Below, in pieces: positions 1-5,780 of a stretch of 5,780 bases of DNA. The DNA lies in NCBI GenBank assembly GCA_013375335.1, contig JABXJZ010000095.1:1-5780 (forward strand). The letters are read 5' to 3'. This DNA is from Desulfobacterales bacterium. Its GTDB lineage: Bacteria; Desulfobacterota; DSM-4660; Desulfatiglandales; B25-G16. The notes beneath the pieces are model-generated. The model worked only from the letters and a program-made list of their open reading frames with translations, did not search any database and had not been told where the DNA came from. The first letter of the stretch is position 1, and every line of letters begins with the position of its first letter. The translations under genes were made by a program, and so were the position numbers.

Positions 1-454
1 ATCTTGAAATTCTTTCCCGTCATGAATACCCTTATATCCCAAACCATCCCCTGGTAAAACGGACCCAAGCTATAGCTTCACGAGCAGAGATTATGACCAC
101 ATCAAAAAGGAGTTATCGAATTCAAACAAGGAGTACGTCAAACTTAGGTCTTCAGTTTGTTCAAAGCTGGGTAAATTAGTTGGAAATCCGGGTGAGTGTC
201 AAGCTGAAAATTCTATTAGGCTTAGAAGATACCACATTAAAGGGAGTGAAAGAGAGATAACTGGATTAGAACTTACAACATCCAGCCACAATCGAAATGC
301 CAATGCAAGATCTGTAAGAAAAGAACCACATAATTAAAGCAGATGAATCAAACAATGCGGGCGGTACTACAATTGTCAGATATTTCAATCGCTAATAAGT
401 GAAAATTGGGGATGAGGTGGAGTGGGAATGTGTTAAAGAAGGGTAGGTTCTTTC
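1..454. other. AT-richer flank without an intact gene
   Basis: This stretch follows the end of the minus-strand ATPase operon. GC content is about 40% by hand count, against roughly 50% or more in sampled lines of the operon. No complete gene with a start codon and a ribosome binding site was found on either strand. The plus strand is purine-rich and holds a stop-free segment described separately. No tRNA, rRNA, CRISPR or IS terminal repeat was seen, and no GC-rich hairpin followed by a T-run that could serve as terminator for the operon. The change in base composition just past position 455 marks the likely end of the conserved operon. Confidence 0.6.
26..337 (+). pseudogene. possible decayed C-terminal coding remnant, unknown family
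   Basis: A plus-strand frame is open for 103 codons between a TGA at 23-25 and a TAA at 335-337. It has no in-frame ATG, GTG or TTG, so it cannot be an intact gene as it stands. The translation looks protein-like in its middle part, for example DYDHIKKELSNSNKEYVKLR followed by NPGECQAENSIRLRRYHIKG, with many basic residues. Another frame is open from the left edge to a TAG at 177-179 and starts LEILSRHEYPYIP, so a frameshift near 25-60 could join an upstream part to this segment. A third short open run (318-395) ends in two adjacent TAA stops. I do not recognise the family; a basic DNA- or RNA-binding protein or a transposase tail would be a guess only. Chance openness in purine-rich DNA is a real alternative. 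Confidence 0.27.
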
Positions 455-601
455 TCAAACGACTCTAAGAATCCGTAAGATAAAAAAGAGGACGCCGACG
501 ACCATGCAAAATATGGCACAGATCTGGGCTATCAAAAAGAGGTAAAACAATTTCTCCCTGGTATCCGTATCTCTTTTCCCTGGCCCAGGCTTAATGGTCA
601 T
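455..601 (-). CDS. small single-pass membrane protein coupled to atpD
   Basis: This 48-residue gene is read from ATG at 601 to TGA at 457-455. Its ATG overlaps the stop of atpD as ATGA, and a GAGG sits 7 nt upstream of the start, so both position and ribosome binding site support real translation. The protein has a hydrophilic N-terminus of about 17 residues (MTIKPGPGKRDTDTREK), then one long hydrophobic segment at about residues 18-42 (starting LFYLFLIAQICAIF), and a short tail with Arg43 and Arg46. Cys28 and Cys32 lie one helical turn apart inside the membrane segment, and Gly36 follows. No signal peptidase site or lipobox is evident. It is the last gene of the ATPase operon. I do not recognise a family. 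Its place suggests a small accessory or assembly protein of the rotary ATPase, or an unrelated membrane peptide carried along. The gene call is fairly secure; the function is unknown. Confidence 0.72.
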   Translation of the reverse strand: MTIKPGPGKRDTDTREKLFYLFLIAQICAIFCMVVGVLFFILRILRVV

Positions 602-1239
602 CTTCTCGCCTCAAGAGCGGCCTTGATCTTCTTCAGCCGCAGGAAGTTCTCCCTTTCTATCTCCTCCATCCTCATCTCAATATGCTTCATCGTTGCCCTG
701 AGCCTGGGGATCACGATGTACTCCAGCGCATTAACCCTTCTCTTTGTCTTTTCTACCTCTAAGGCAATCCTCCTGACGGACTCCTCCACCTCGGCCAGTT
801 TCACAATTGATAAAAGGGACTCCTCAAAACTCCGGGCGGCGTCATCGAGTTTCGCGGTTGTGCTCAAAAGCCCGTAGCCCCTTTCATTTATCTTCCTCAC
901 CACATCCGCCATTTTCATAATAGGGATTGAGACGCCCATTATGTTCTTGGTCGCGAACTCCAAAGCCATATCCCTTGTGGTTATTCCGCTTATCTGTTCT
1001 AGATCCGAAGACCCCATCAAGACTTCGGCCATCAAGAGGTTGTAAAAGGCGATCTTGAGGTTTTCCTCCACCTTGTTTCGCGCATCCTTATATTCCCTGA
1101 TCACCGCCATGAGCTCGGAAATCAATGCATCCCTCTTTTCCCTTAAAAGCTCGTACCCCTTGTCAGCGAGCTTGACCCTCTTCTTGAGCTTTAATAGCTC
1201 CATCCTCGTCGGCTTAATATTTGGGAGGATCTCTGCCAT
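598..1239 (-). CDS. atpD: V/A-type ATP synthase subunit D (central shaft)
   Basis: The product is the central rotor shaft of the V1/A1 sector. It is a long antiparallel coiled coil that turns inside the A3B3 hexamer and passes torque between ATP chemistry and the membrane ring. At 213 residues it has the usual family length. The conserved N-terminal helix is visible at about residues 10-40 (PTRMELLKLKKRVKLADKGY), and the matching C-terminal helix at about 160-207 holds EVEKTKRRVNALEYIVIPRL and ends in a basic RLKKIK stretch. The middle (about 65-135) is the less conserved globular part, with GITTRD and the MGVSIP region typical of the family. The ATG directly abuts the TAA of atpB with no spacer, and a GAAGGG lies just upstream inside atpB. 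Its TGA overlaps the start of the small membrane protein gene. Nothing in it looks damaged. Confidence 0.97.
   Translation of the reverse strand: MAEILPNIKPTRMELLKLKKRVKLADKGYELLREKRDALISELMAVIREYKDARNKVEENLKIAFYNLLMAEVLMGSSDLEQISGITTRDMALEFATKNIMGVSIPIMKMADVVRKINERGYGLLSTTAKLDDAARSFEESLLSIVKLAEVEESVRRIALEVEKTKRRVNALEYIVIPRLRATMKHIEMRMEEIERENFLRLKKIKAALEARR
609..612 (-). promoter_or_regulatory. Shine-Dalgarno GAGG for the small membrane protein
   Basis: The minus strand reads GAGG here, followed by a 7-nt spacer and the ATG at 601-599. The site lies inside the last codons of atpD. It decides the start of the 48-codon gene and supports it being translated rather than a chance reading frame. 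Confidence 0.6.
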
Positions 1240-2655
1240 TTACCCTTCTTCTGCCTCGAGTTGAGCCCCTCTCCTGTAATATTGCGTAACGTATTTCTCA
1301 TCTATCCTTTTTAGCTCCCCCTCCGGGAGCATCGAGAGGAGCTCCCACCCCAGATTCAAGGTTTGTTCAATAGTCCTGTTTTCATCCACCCCTTGAGTGA
1401 CAAACCTCTCCTCAAAGATATCCGCAAACTTCAAGTTGCGGCGATCCCTTTCGCTCAACGCCTCTTCTCCCACAACGGCGACGAGGCTCCTCACATCCCT
1501 TCCTTCAGCATAGGCAGAATAACATTGGTCAGAGACACCCAAATGGTCCGCCCTTGTTCTCCCTTCCCCTATCCCTTCATTCATAAGCCTGGAGAGGCTG
1601 GGGAGCACATCTACGGGTGGGTAAATTCCCTTTCTGTGCAACTCCCGAGAGAGCACAAATTGCCCTTCGGTTATGTATCCTGTAAGGTCGGGGACAGGAT
1701 GTGTTATATCATCATCTGGCATAGAGACGATCGGCATTTGAGTGATAGAGCCCTTTTTCCCCATGATCCTGCCTGCCCTCTCATAATTGGTTGCCAAATC
1801 GGTGTACATGTAACCTGGATATCCTCTTCTTCCGGGAACCTCCTCTCTTGCTGATGATATCTCCCTCAGGGCCTCGCAGTAATTGGTCATGTCTGTGAGT
1901 ATCACTAAGACATGGTTGTCGTAGGTGAAGGCAAGAAACTCTGCAGCCGTAAGCGCCATTCGTGGGGTAATAATCCTTTCAATGGCCGGATCATCCGCCA
2001 AATTGATAAAGGCGACTATCCTCTCCAAGGCCCCTGATGATTCGAAGCTATTCATGAAGAAATTTGCCTCTTCATGGGTTATCCCCATCGCAGCAAAGAC
2101 TACACTAAAGGGTTCCTCTGAACCCAAAACCGTGGCCTGTCTTGCTATCTGTGCGGCAAGGTCATTATGAGGGAGGCCAGAGCCTGAAAAGATTGGAAGC
2201 TTTTGCCCCCTCACCAATGTATTCATTCCATCAATAGTGGAGATACCCGTCTGGATAAATTCATTTGGGTAGTCCCTGGCTGTTGGATTGATAGCCGCAC
2301 CAATTATCGGCAATCGAACCTCCGGGATGATCTCCGGGCCGCCATCAATAGGTCTCCCCAAACCATCGAAGGATCTTCCGAGGACCTCCTTGGATAGGGA
2401 GATCCTCATGATGTCCCCCAAGAATCTAGCCCTTGTCTGCTCTGTATCAAGTCCTCTTGTTCCCTCAAATACCTGGACGACCGCCAGGTTCTCCTGTGAC
2501 TCCAGGACCTGCCCCATCCTCTTGTCACCTTCAGGTGTACGGATATACACAAGCTCTCCGTAGGCCACCTCTTCCACGCCCTCGACAATCATAAGAGGCC
2601 CTGCAACCTGGGTGACAGACCTATACTCCCTTGCTTTTATATCCTTCTCCTTCAT
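1240..2655 (-). CDS. atpB: V/A-type ATP synthase subunit B (regulatory, non-catalytic)
   Basis: This 471-residue protein is the B subunit that alternates with A in the A3B3 hexamer. An N-terminal beta-barrel region (about 12-80) begins YRSVTQVAGPLMIVEGV. In place of a true Walker A loop it has the degenerate FSGSGLPHND (156-165), the hallmark of B subunits, which lack catalysis. The strand that corresponds to Walker B is VLVILTDMTNY (249-259). The PSLSRLMN motif (352-359) contains Arg356, which by family comparison is the arginine finger reaching into the active site of the neighbouring A subunit. The C-terminal part is helical and ends in an acidic tail. The ATG overlaps the atpA stop as ATGA, and a weak GAGAAG lies 6 nt upstream. 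The TAA is directly followed by the ATG of atpD. Length and motifs are complete, with no frameshift. Confidence 0.98.
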   Translation of the reverse strand: MKEKDIKAREYRSVTQVAGPLMIVEGVEEVAYGELVYIRTPEGDKRMGQVLESQENLAVVQVFEGTRGLDTEQTRARFLGDIMRISLSKEVLGRSFDGLGRPIDGGPEIIPEVRLPIIGAAINPTARDYPNEFIQTGISTIDGMNTLVRGQKLPIFSGSGLPHNDLAAQIARQATVLGSEEPFSVVFAAMGITHEEANFFMNSFESSGALERIVAFINLADDPAIERIITPRMALTAAEFLAFTYDNHVLVILTDMTNYCEALREISSAREEVPGRRGYPGYMYTDLATNYERAGRIMGKKGSITQMPIVSMPDDDITHPVPDLTGYITEGQFVLSRELHRKGIYPPVDVLPSLSRLMNEGIGEGRTRADHLGVSDQCYSAYAEGRDVRSLVAVVGEEALSERDRRNLKFADIFEERFVTQGVDENRTIEQTLNLGWELLSMLPEGELKRIDEKYVTQYYRRGAQLEAEEG

Positions 2656-4421
2656 CTGTCACTTCTCAAGGATTCAAATTCATCCTCAATAGATCTTATT
2701 AACCCCTCATATCTCCGTGGAAACTCTGGGTTTTGTATGTACTTCATTCGGGCAATCTCATCCTTAACCTTCATCGCCGTTATCCTGCTCGCCATAATAC
2801 CCCCATCAATTGCCTTTTTGACCTCCTGATAAAAGCCCATAATGACCTTGAGCATGAGATATTGCTTCTCTTTTGAGCAATAGGAATCTATTTCGTGGTA
2901 GGCATGTTGTTGCAGGTAATCTTCTCTCACCATCCTTGCAACCTCCAAAAGGGCCCTATCTGATTCCGGCAGTGCATCCTGACCAACTAACTGAACGATC
3001 TCTTGCAACTCAGCCTCTTTCTCCAAAAGGGCCATCATCTCTCCCCTCAAGATCTGAAATTCCGTGTCTATGTTTTTATCGTACCAGGGTTTTACAAAAT
3101 CCAGATACAGTGAATAACTCGTCAACCAGTTGATGGCGGGGAAATGTCTCCGGTCTGCCAGGTTTGTGTCTAATGCCCAGAAGGCACTTACCACCCTCAG
3201 GGTATTTTGCGCAACCGGTTCAGAGAAATCGCCACCTGGCGGGGATACGGCCCCGATAACGGAAACTGATCCATATCTCTTTTCCCTGCCCAATGTCACT
3301 ACCCTGCCCGCCCTTTCATAGAAGTCGGCAAGCCTGGTGCCCAGATAGGCTGGGAACCCTTCCTCACCCGGCATCTCCTCCAGCCTTCCTGAAATCTCCC
3401 TCAGTGCCTCAGCCCACCGTGACGTCGAGTCCGCCATCAAGGCTACATCATACCCCATATCCCTATAATATTCGGCTATGGTAACACCGGTATAGACAGA
3501 GGCCTCCCTCGCTGCCACCGGCATGTTGGAGGTGTTGGCAATCAAGCTGGATCTCTCCATCAGCTTCTCTCCGGTGTTTGGATCGTCCAATTCCGGAAAG
3601 CTCAACAAGACCTCCGTCATTTCGTTTCCCCTCTCCCCACAGCCCACGTAGACCACAATCTGGGAATCAGCCCACTTTGCCAACTGATGCTGACTAACAG
3701 TTTTGCCGGTCCCAAAGCCTCCGGGAATGGCGGCCGTCCCACCTTTCGCTATCGGAAAGAAGGTATCGTAAATCCTCTGGCCTGTCAGGAGTGGGACTTC
3801 TGGATCAAGCTTTTCCTTAAAGGGCCTTCCTATCCTTACTGGCCACTTTTGTTTCATTGTCAGCTCGATCCTTTCCCCTTCTGCATTAAGAATAGCTATG
3901 ATCTCATCAACCGTAAAGCTACCGCTCTTAATCTCCACCACCTTTCCGCGTATCCCCGATGGGACCATTATCCTATGTGTGATAACCTTTGACTCCTGAA
4001 CCTCCCCTATGATATCCCCTTCCACAAGCTCATCGCCCTTTTTCACCGTGGGCATGAAGTCCCATTTCTTTTCAGCATCCAGGCCCGGGACATTAATCCC
4101 CCTGGTTATGTAGTCCCCTGCCAGATCTTTGATTCCAAGCAAAGGCCGCTGTATTCCATCATAGAAATTGGTAATAATTCCCGGACCAAGCTCAACCGAC
4201 AGCGGAAGACCTGTCCTTACAACCTCTTCCCCTGGTTTAAGCCCGGTAGTATCCTCATAAACCTGGATATAGGCCAAATCCTCTATCAGCTTTATGGTTT
4301 CTCCCATCAAGCCTTCCTGGCCCACCCTGACAACCTCATACATCTCGCAGCCTCTCATGTCCTTGGCAATCACCAGCGGACCAGCAATGCTCTTGATCTT
4401 TCCTATCTTTTGATCTGCCAT
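2652..4421 (-). CDS. atpA: V/A-type ATP synthase subunit A (catalytic)
   Basis: This is the catalytic subunit that binds and turns over ATP at the A-B interface. At 589 residues it has the full family length. In order it shows an N-terminal beta-barrel (about 1-75, GKIKSIAGPLVIAKDM), the non-homologous bulge that separates A from F1-beta subunits (about 110-190), the nucleotide-binding domain and a helical C-terminal domain (about 440-589). Walker A is GGFGTGKT (234-241) with Lys240 and Thr241. The catalytic glutamate is Glu263 in GCGERGNEMTE. Walker B is VALMADS (326-332) with Asp331, followed by SRWAEALREISGRLEEMPGE. All expected catalytic residues are present. The second P-loop position is Gly where many relatives have Pro (GPFGSGKT or GPFGAGKT). 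The ATG follows the atpF stop by 11 nt and has an AGGGA 5 nt upstream. Its TGA overlaps the atpB start. Confidence 0.98.
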   Translation of the reverse strand: MADQKIGKIKSIAGPLVIAKDMRGCEMYEVVRVGQEGLMGETIKLIEDLAYIQVYEDTTGLKPGEEVVRTGLPLSVELGPGIITNFYDGIQRPLLGIKDLAGDYITRGINVPGLDAEKKWDFMPTVKKGDELVEGDIIGEVQESKVITHRIMVPSGIRGKVVEIKSGSFTVDEIIAILNAEGERIELTMKQKWPVRIGRPFKEKLDPEVPLLTGQRIYDTFFPIAKGGTAAIPGGFGTGKTVSQHQLAKWADSQIVVYVGCGERGNEMTEVLLSFPELDDPNTGEKLMERSSLIANTSNMPVAAREASVYTGVTIAEYYRDMGYDVALMADSTSRWAEALREISGRLEEMPGEEGFPAYLGTRLADFYERAGRVVTLGREKRYGSVSVIGAVSPPGGDFSEPVAQNTLRVVSAFWALDTNLADRRHFPAINWLTSYSLYLDFVKPWYDKNIDTEFQILRGEMMALLEKEAELQEIVQLVGQDALPESDRALLEVARMVREDYLQQHAYHEIDSYCSKEKQYLMLKVIMGFYQEVKKAIDGGIMASRITAMKVKDEIARMKYIQNPEFPRRYEGLIRSIEDEFESLRSDR

Positions 4422-4426
4422 TCTCT

Positions 4427-4431
4427 TCCCT
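4427..4431 (-). promoter_or_regulatory. Shine-Dalgarno AGGGA for atpA
   Basis: The only intergenic spacer in the operon, 11 nt between atpF and atpA, consists almost entirely of this purine-rich site. AGGGA is followed by a 5-nt spacer and the atpA ATG. This allows independent ribosome entry at atpA. Confidence 0.55.
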
Positions 4432-4432
4432 G

Positions 4433-4756
4433 CTATGCCATCTCGAATCCGACCGTTCTTTTTATAAGCCCCCGGATAGGGTCAACCTTCGTGATCAGGG
4501 GGCCGCTGCTGTCCGGGATCTCTACAACTATAGGCAGTATGCCCTTCCTGAACCTATTCACCTCTTCCAATATATCCCTCATCTCCTCGGCTACCTTCTC
4601 TGTCACCAGTATTATGCCGATATCACCGTCAAATAAGCCCTTGAGCACCCCTCTAATATCCCTCTGCCTAATCTCCTCCATCAGGAACGTCTTTCTTATG
4701 CCTGCCAGCCTGAAACCGTGCACTGTATGCCTATCTCCGATCAGGGCAATCTCCAT
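4433..4756 (-). CDS. atpF: V/A-type ATP synthase subunit F
   Basis: This 107-residue protein is the F subunit, a small Rossmann-like domain with a C-terminal helix. It binds the D shaft and modulates ATP hydrolysis in studied V/A-ATPases. The N-terminus carries the family signature as GDRHTVHGFRLAGI (7-20). The central strand and helix ILVTEKVAEEMR (49-60) and the PIVVEIPDSSGP motif (75-86) are in the expected places, and the C-terminal helix contains DPIRGLIKRTVG. Its start shares one base with the stop of subunit C (TAATG), and GAGG lies 5 nt upstream, so initiation is probably coupled to termination of subunit C. Length is normal for the family and nothing is missing. Confidence 0.96.
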   Translation of the reverse strand: MEIALIGDRHTVHGFRLAGIRKTFLMEEIRQRDIRGVLKGLFDGDIGIILVTEKVAEEMRDILEEVNRFRKGILPIVVEIPDSSGPLITKVDPIRGLIKRTVGFEMA

Positions 4757-5780
4757 TATTTCCTCATCAACGATTCTCTGATTTCATCCCTATCCAGATC
4801 GACCTCCGAGCACCTCACGAGGGCCAAGAGATCCCTTACCTCTTTCTCCTTTGACACGAGAAACCCGATGAGAGGCCCCGGGCCAAATGGCTTTTTTTTC
4901 CTAATGTCTTCCGCCCTCTGAAGGACCAAAGCATCCAGCACCTCTTCGAAAGATCGAACAGAACCGGTCCTTTCATACTCATGTTGGCCGCTTAAGAGGG
5001 GCTCGAAGTATACGGTATCCTCCAGGAAGCTTATAAGGCCAGACAGGTCCTCTTCGTCGAAAGCGTGAAGTAATCCATTCAGCAATTGGCAGTGAGGTAT
5101 CAGAAAAGGCTCAATGTCTGCCAAGGCCAGCTCGTCACCTTTTGCCCTCAAGATAATCTTTAGGTTGTGGGTTTCAACGCATATCCCTAGGTAATCCCTG
5201 AATTCCCTGCTGTTTCTTTGCTTCAAGACCTTTAACCATAAATCCTCCCAGAGGATCTTATCCAGCAGCGACTCCAAGAAAAACAGGTTCTTAGACTCAT
5301 TATATTTCGCCACACCATCCTTCAATGATTGGTAGGGGGTTCCCACCAAAATGGCAACAAAATCATCCATCACCTCTGCATCGGCCAGGGCCTTAAAAGA
5401 GGTAAAACCCAAATCCCCTCCCTCAATAAAGGAATCCAATATCTCCTCTTTGTTTAAGCCTCCATGTATTCCCCTCATAACCGTTCTCAGATTGATGACA
5501 TCCCACTTTCTGAGGAGATATTCCCTTATTGGCCATGCCCCTTTGGGAACAAGCTTTGAGATCTCCTTGCCTAAATCCGAAAACTCCTCTAGGATACCGC
5601 GCTCTAATTCCCTAGCCTCAGTGATTGCCCTTTCCGATAGATAGGGAAAATAAGCCGTTCCCTCTAAAAGAGAGACTATCTCTCCAGGCGATCTGCACGC
5701 CCACAGATCCTCCCATCTCGCCGAGGAAATAAACTTCCCCTCCTTCGCCATTACTTTTGCGTTAACGTGCAGGTAGGAAA
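4756..5780 (-). CDS. atpC: V/A-type ATP synthase subunit C, 5' end outside window
   Basis: The product is the AC39-type subunit C, the funnel-shaped adaptor between the D/F shaft and the membrane c-ring. The ATG at 5751 is probably internal. The frame stays open to the right edge, and the residues before that Met read SYLHVNAKV, which fits the conserved start region of the family (YxYVNARVRAMK-like). No ribosome binding site precedes 5751. Counting from that Met, 331 residues are visible. They contain the repeated helical motif of the family at 82-94 (KWDVINLRTVMRG) and 193-204 (ETHNLKIILRAK), and the conserved C-terminal segment 292-313 (GPLIGFLVSKEKEVRDLLAL). A LLEGTAYFPYL stretch (28-38) matches the first unit. 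The stop overlaps the atpF start by one base. Subunits E, I and K would be expected further upstream. Sequence divergence is high, as is usual for this subunit. Confidence 0.92.
   Translation of the reverse strand, partial: SYLHVNAKVMAKEGKFISSARWEDLWACRSPGEIVSLLEGTAYFPYLSERAITEARELERGILEEFSDLGKEISKLVPKGAWPIREYLLRKWDVINLRTVMRGIHGGLNKEEILDSFIEGGDLGFTSFKALADAEVMDDFVAILVGTPYQSLKDGVAKYNESKNLFFLESLLDKILWEDLWLKVLKQRNSREFRDYLGICVETHNLKIILRAKGDELALADIEPFLIPHCQLLNGLLHAFDEEDLSGLISFLEDTVYFEPLLSGQHEYERTGSVRSFEEVLDALVLQRAEDIRKKKPFGPGPLIGFLVSKEKEVRDLLALVRCSEVDLDRDEIRESLMRK

Noticed and set aside
369..376. Short palindrome ACAATTGT as a possible operator
   Set aside because: An 8-bp AT-rich palindrome is expected by chance, and no promoter or gene start lies nearby.
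435..453. Inverted repeat AAAGAA/TTCTTT with a 7-nt loop right after the small ORF stop, as a possible terminator
   Set aside because: The stem is only 6 bp with almost no GC, and no T-run follows on the minus strand, so it does not meet the pattern of an intrinsic terminator.
1363..1854. Plus-strand open frame of 163 codons opposite atpB
   Set aside because: It lies wholly antisense to a well-conserved gene, has no recognisable domain, and is explained by the codon pattern of atpB.
2406..2588. Minus-strand 60-codon frame inside atpB in another register
   Set aside because: It overlaps the conserved N-terminal part of atpB in a different frame, and no independent signal supports it.
3687..3992. 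Plus-strand open frame of 101 codons opposite atpA
   Set aside because: It is antisense to the P-loop and bulge region of atpA, which is clearly coding, and its translation resembles no family I know.
4410..4781. Plus-strand open frame of 123 codons opposite atpF, rich in Ser, Ile and Leu
   Set aside because: The low-complexity hydrophobic translation is typical of the antisense of a helical, charged protein; atpF on the other strand is certain.

Overview
The window is dominated by one minus-strand operon for the catalytic (V1/A1) part of a V/A-type rotary ATPase. In transcription order, from high to low coordinates, it reads: subunit C (its start lies beyond the right edge), F, A, B, D. It ends with a 48-codon gene for a small membrane protein, which is too short for routine gene calling. 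All six genes are tightly packed. The junctions are TAATG (C/F), an 11-nt gap (F/A), ATGA (A/B), TAA directly followed by ATG (B/D) and ATGA (D/small ORF), which implies co-transcription and translational coupling.

How the genes work together: three A and three B subunits form the hexamer that makes or hydrolyses ATP. D is the central coiled-coil shaft and F binds to D. C is the funnel-like adaptor that joins the shaft to the membrane c-ring. The membrane subunits I/a and K/c and the stator E (and G/H) are absent here. By the usual order in such operons they should lie upstream, beyond position 5780. The sequence therefore cannot say whether the enzyme moves H+ or Na+.

Organism: the C-F-A-B-D order occurs in archaea and in bacteria with a V/A-ATPase. 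The Shine-Dalgarno-like GAGG/AGGGA sites, the GGFGTGKT form of the A-subunit P-loop and a GC content near 50% make me favour a bacterium, possibly a deltaproteobacterial-type anaerobe. This assignment is weak.

Left flank: positions 1-454 have no intact gene. GC falls to about 40% by hand count. The plus strand carries a stop-free stretch (26-337) without a usable start codon. It looks like the decayed C-terminal part of an unrecognised protein, convergent with the ATPase operon. I see no convincing intrinsic terminator after the operon. No RNA gene, CRISPR array, insertion-sequence end or attachment site was recognised.

The most novel item is the small membrane protein gene coupled to the end of atpD. 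The rest is a well-formed but ordinary V/A-ATPase operon.
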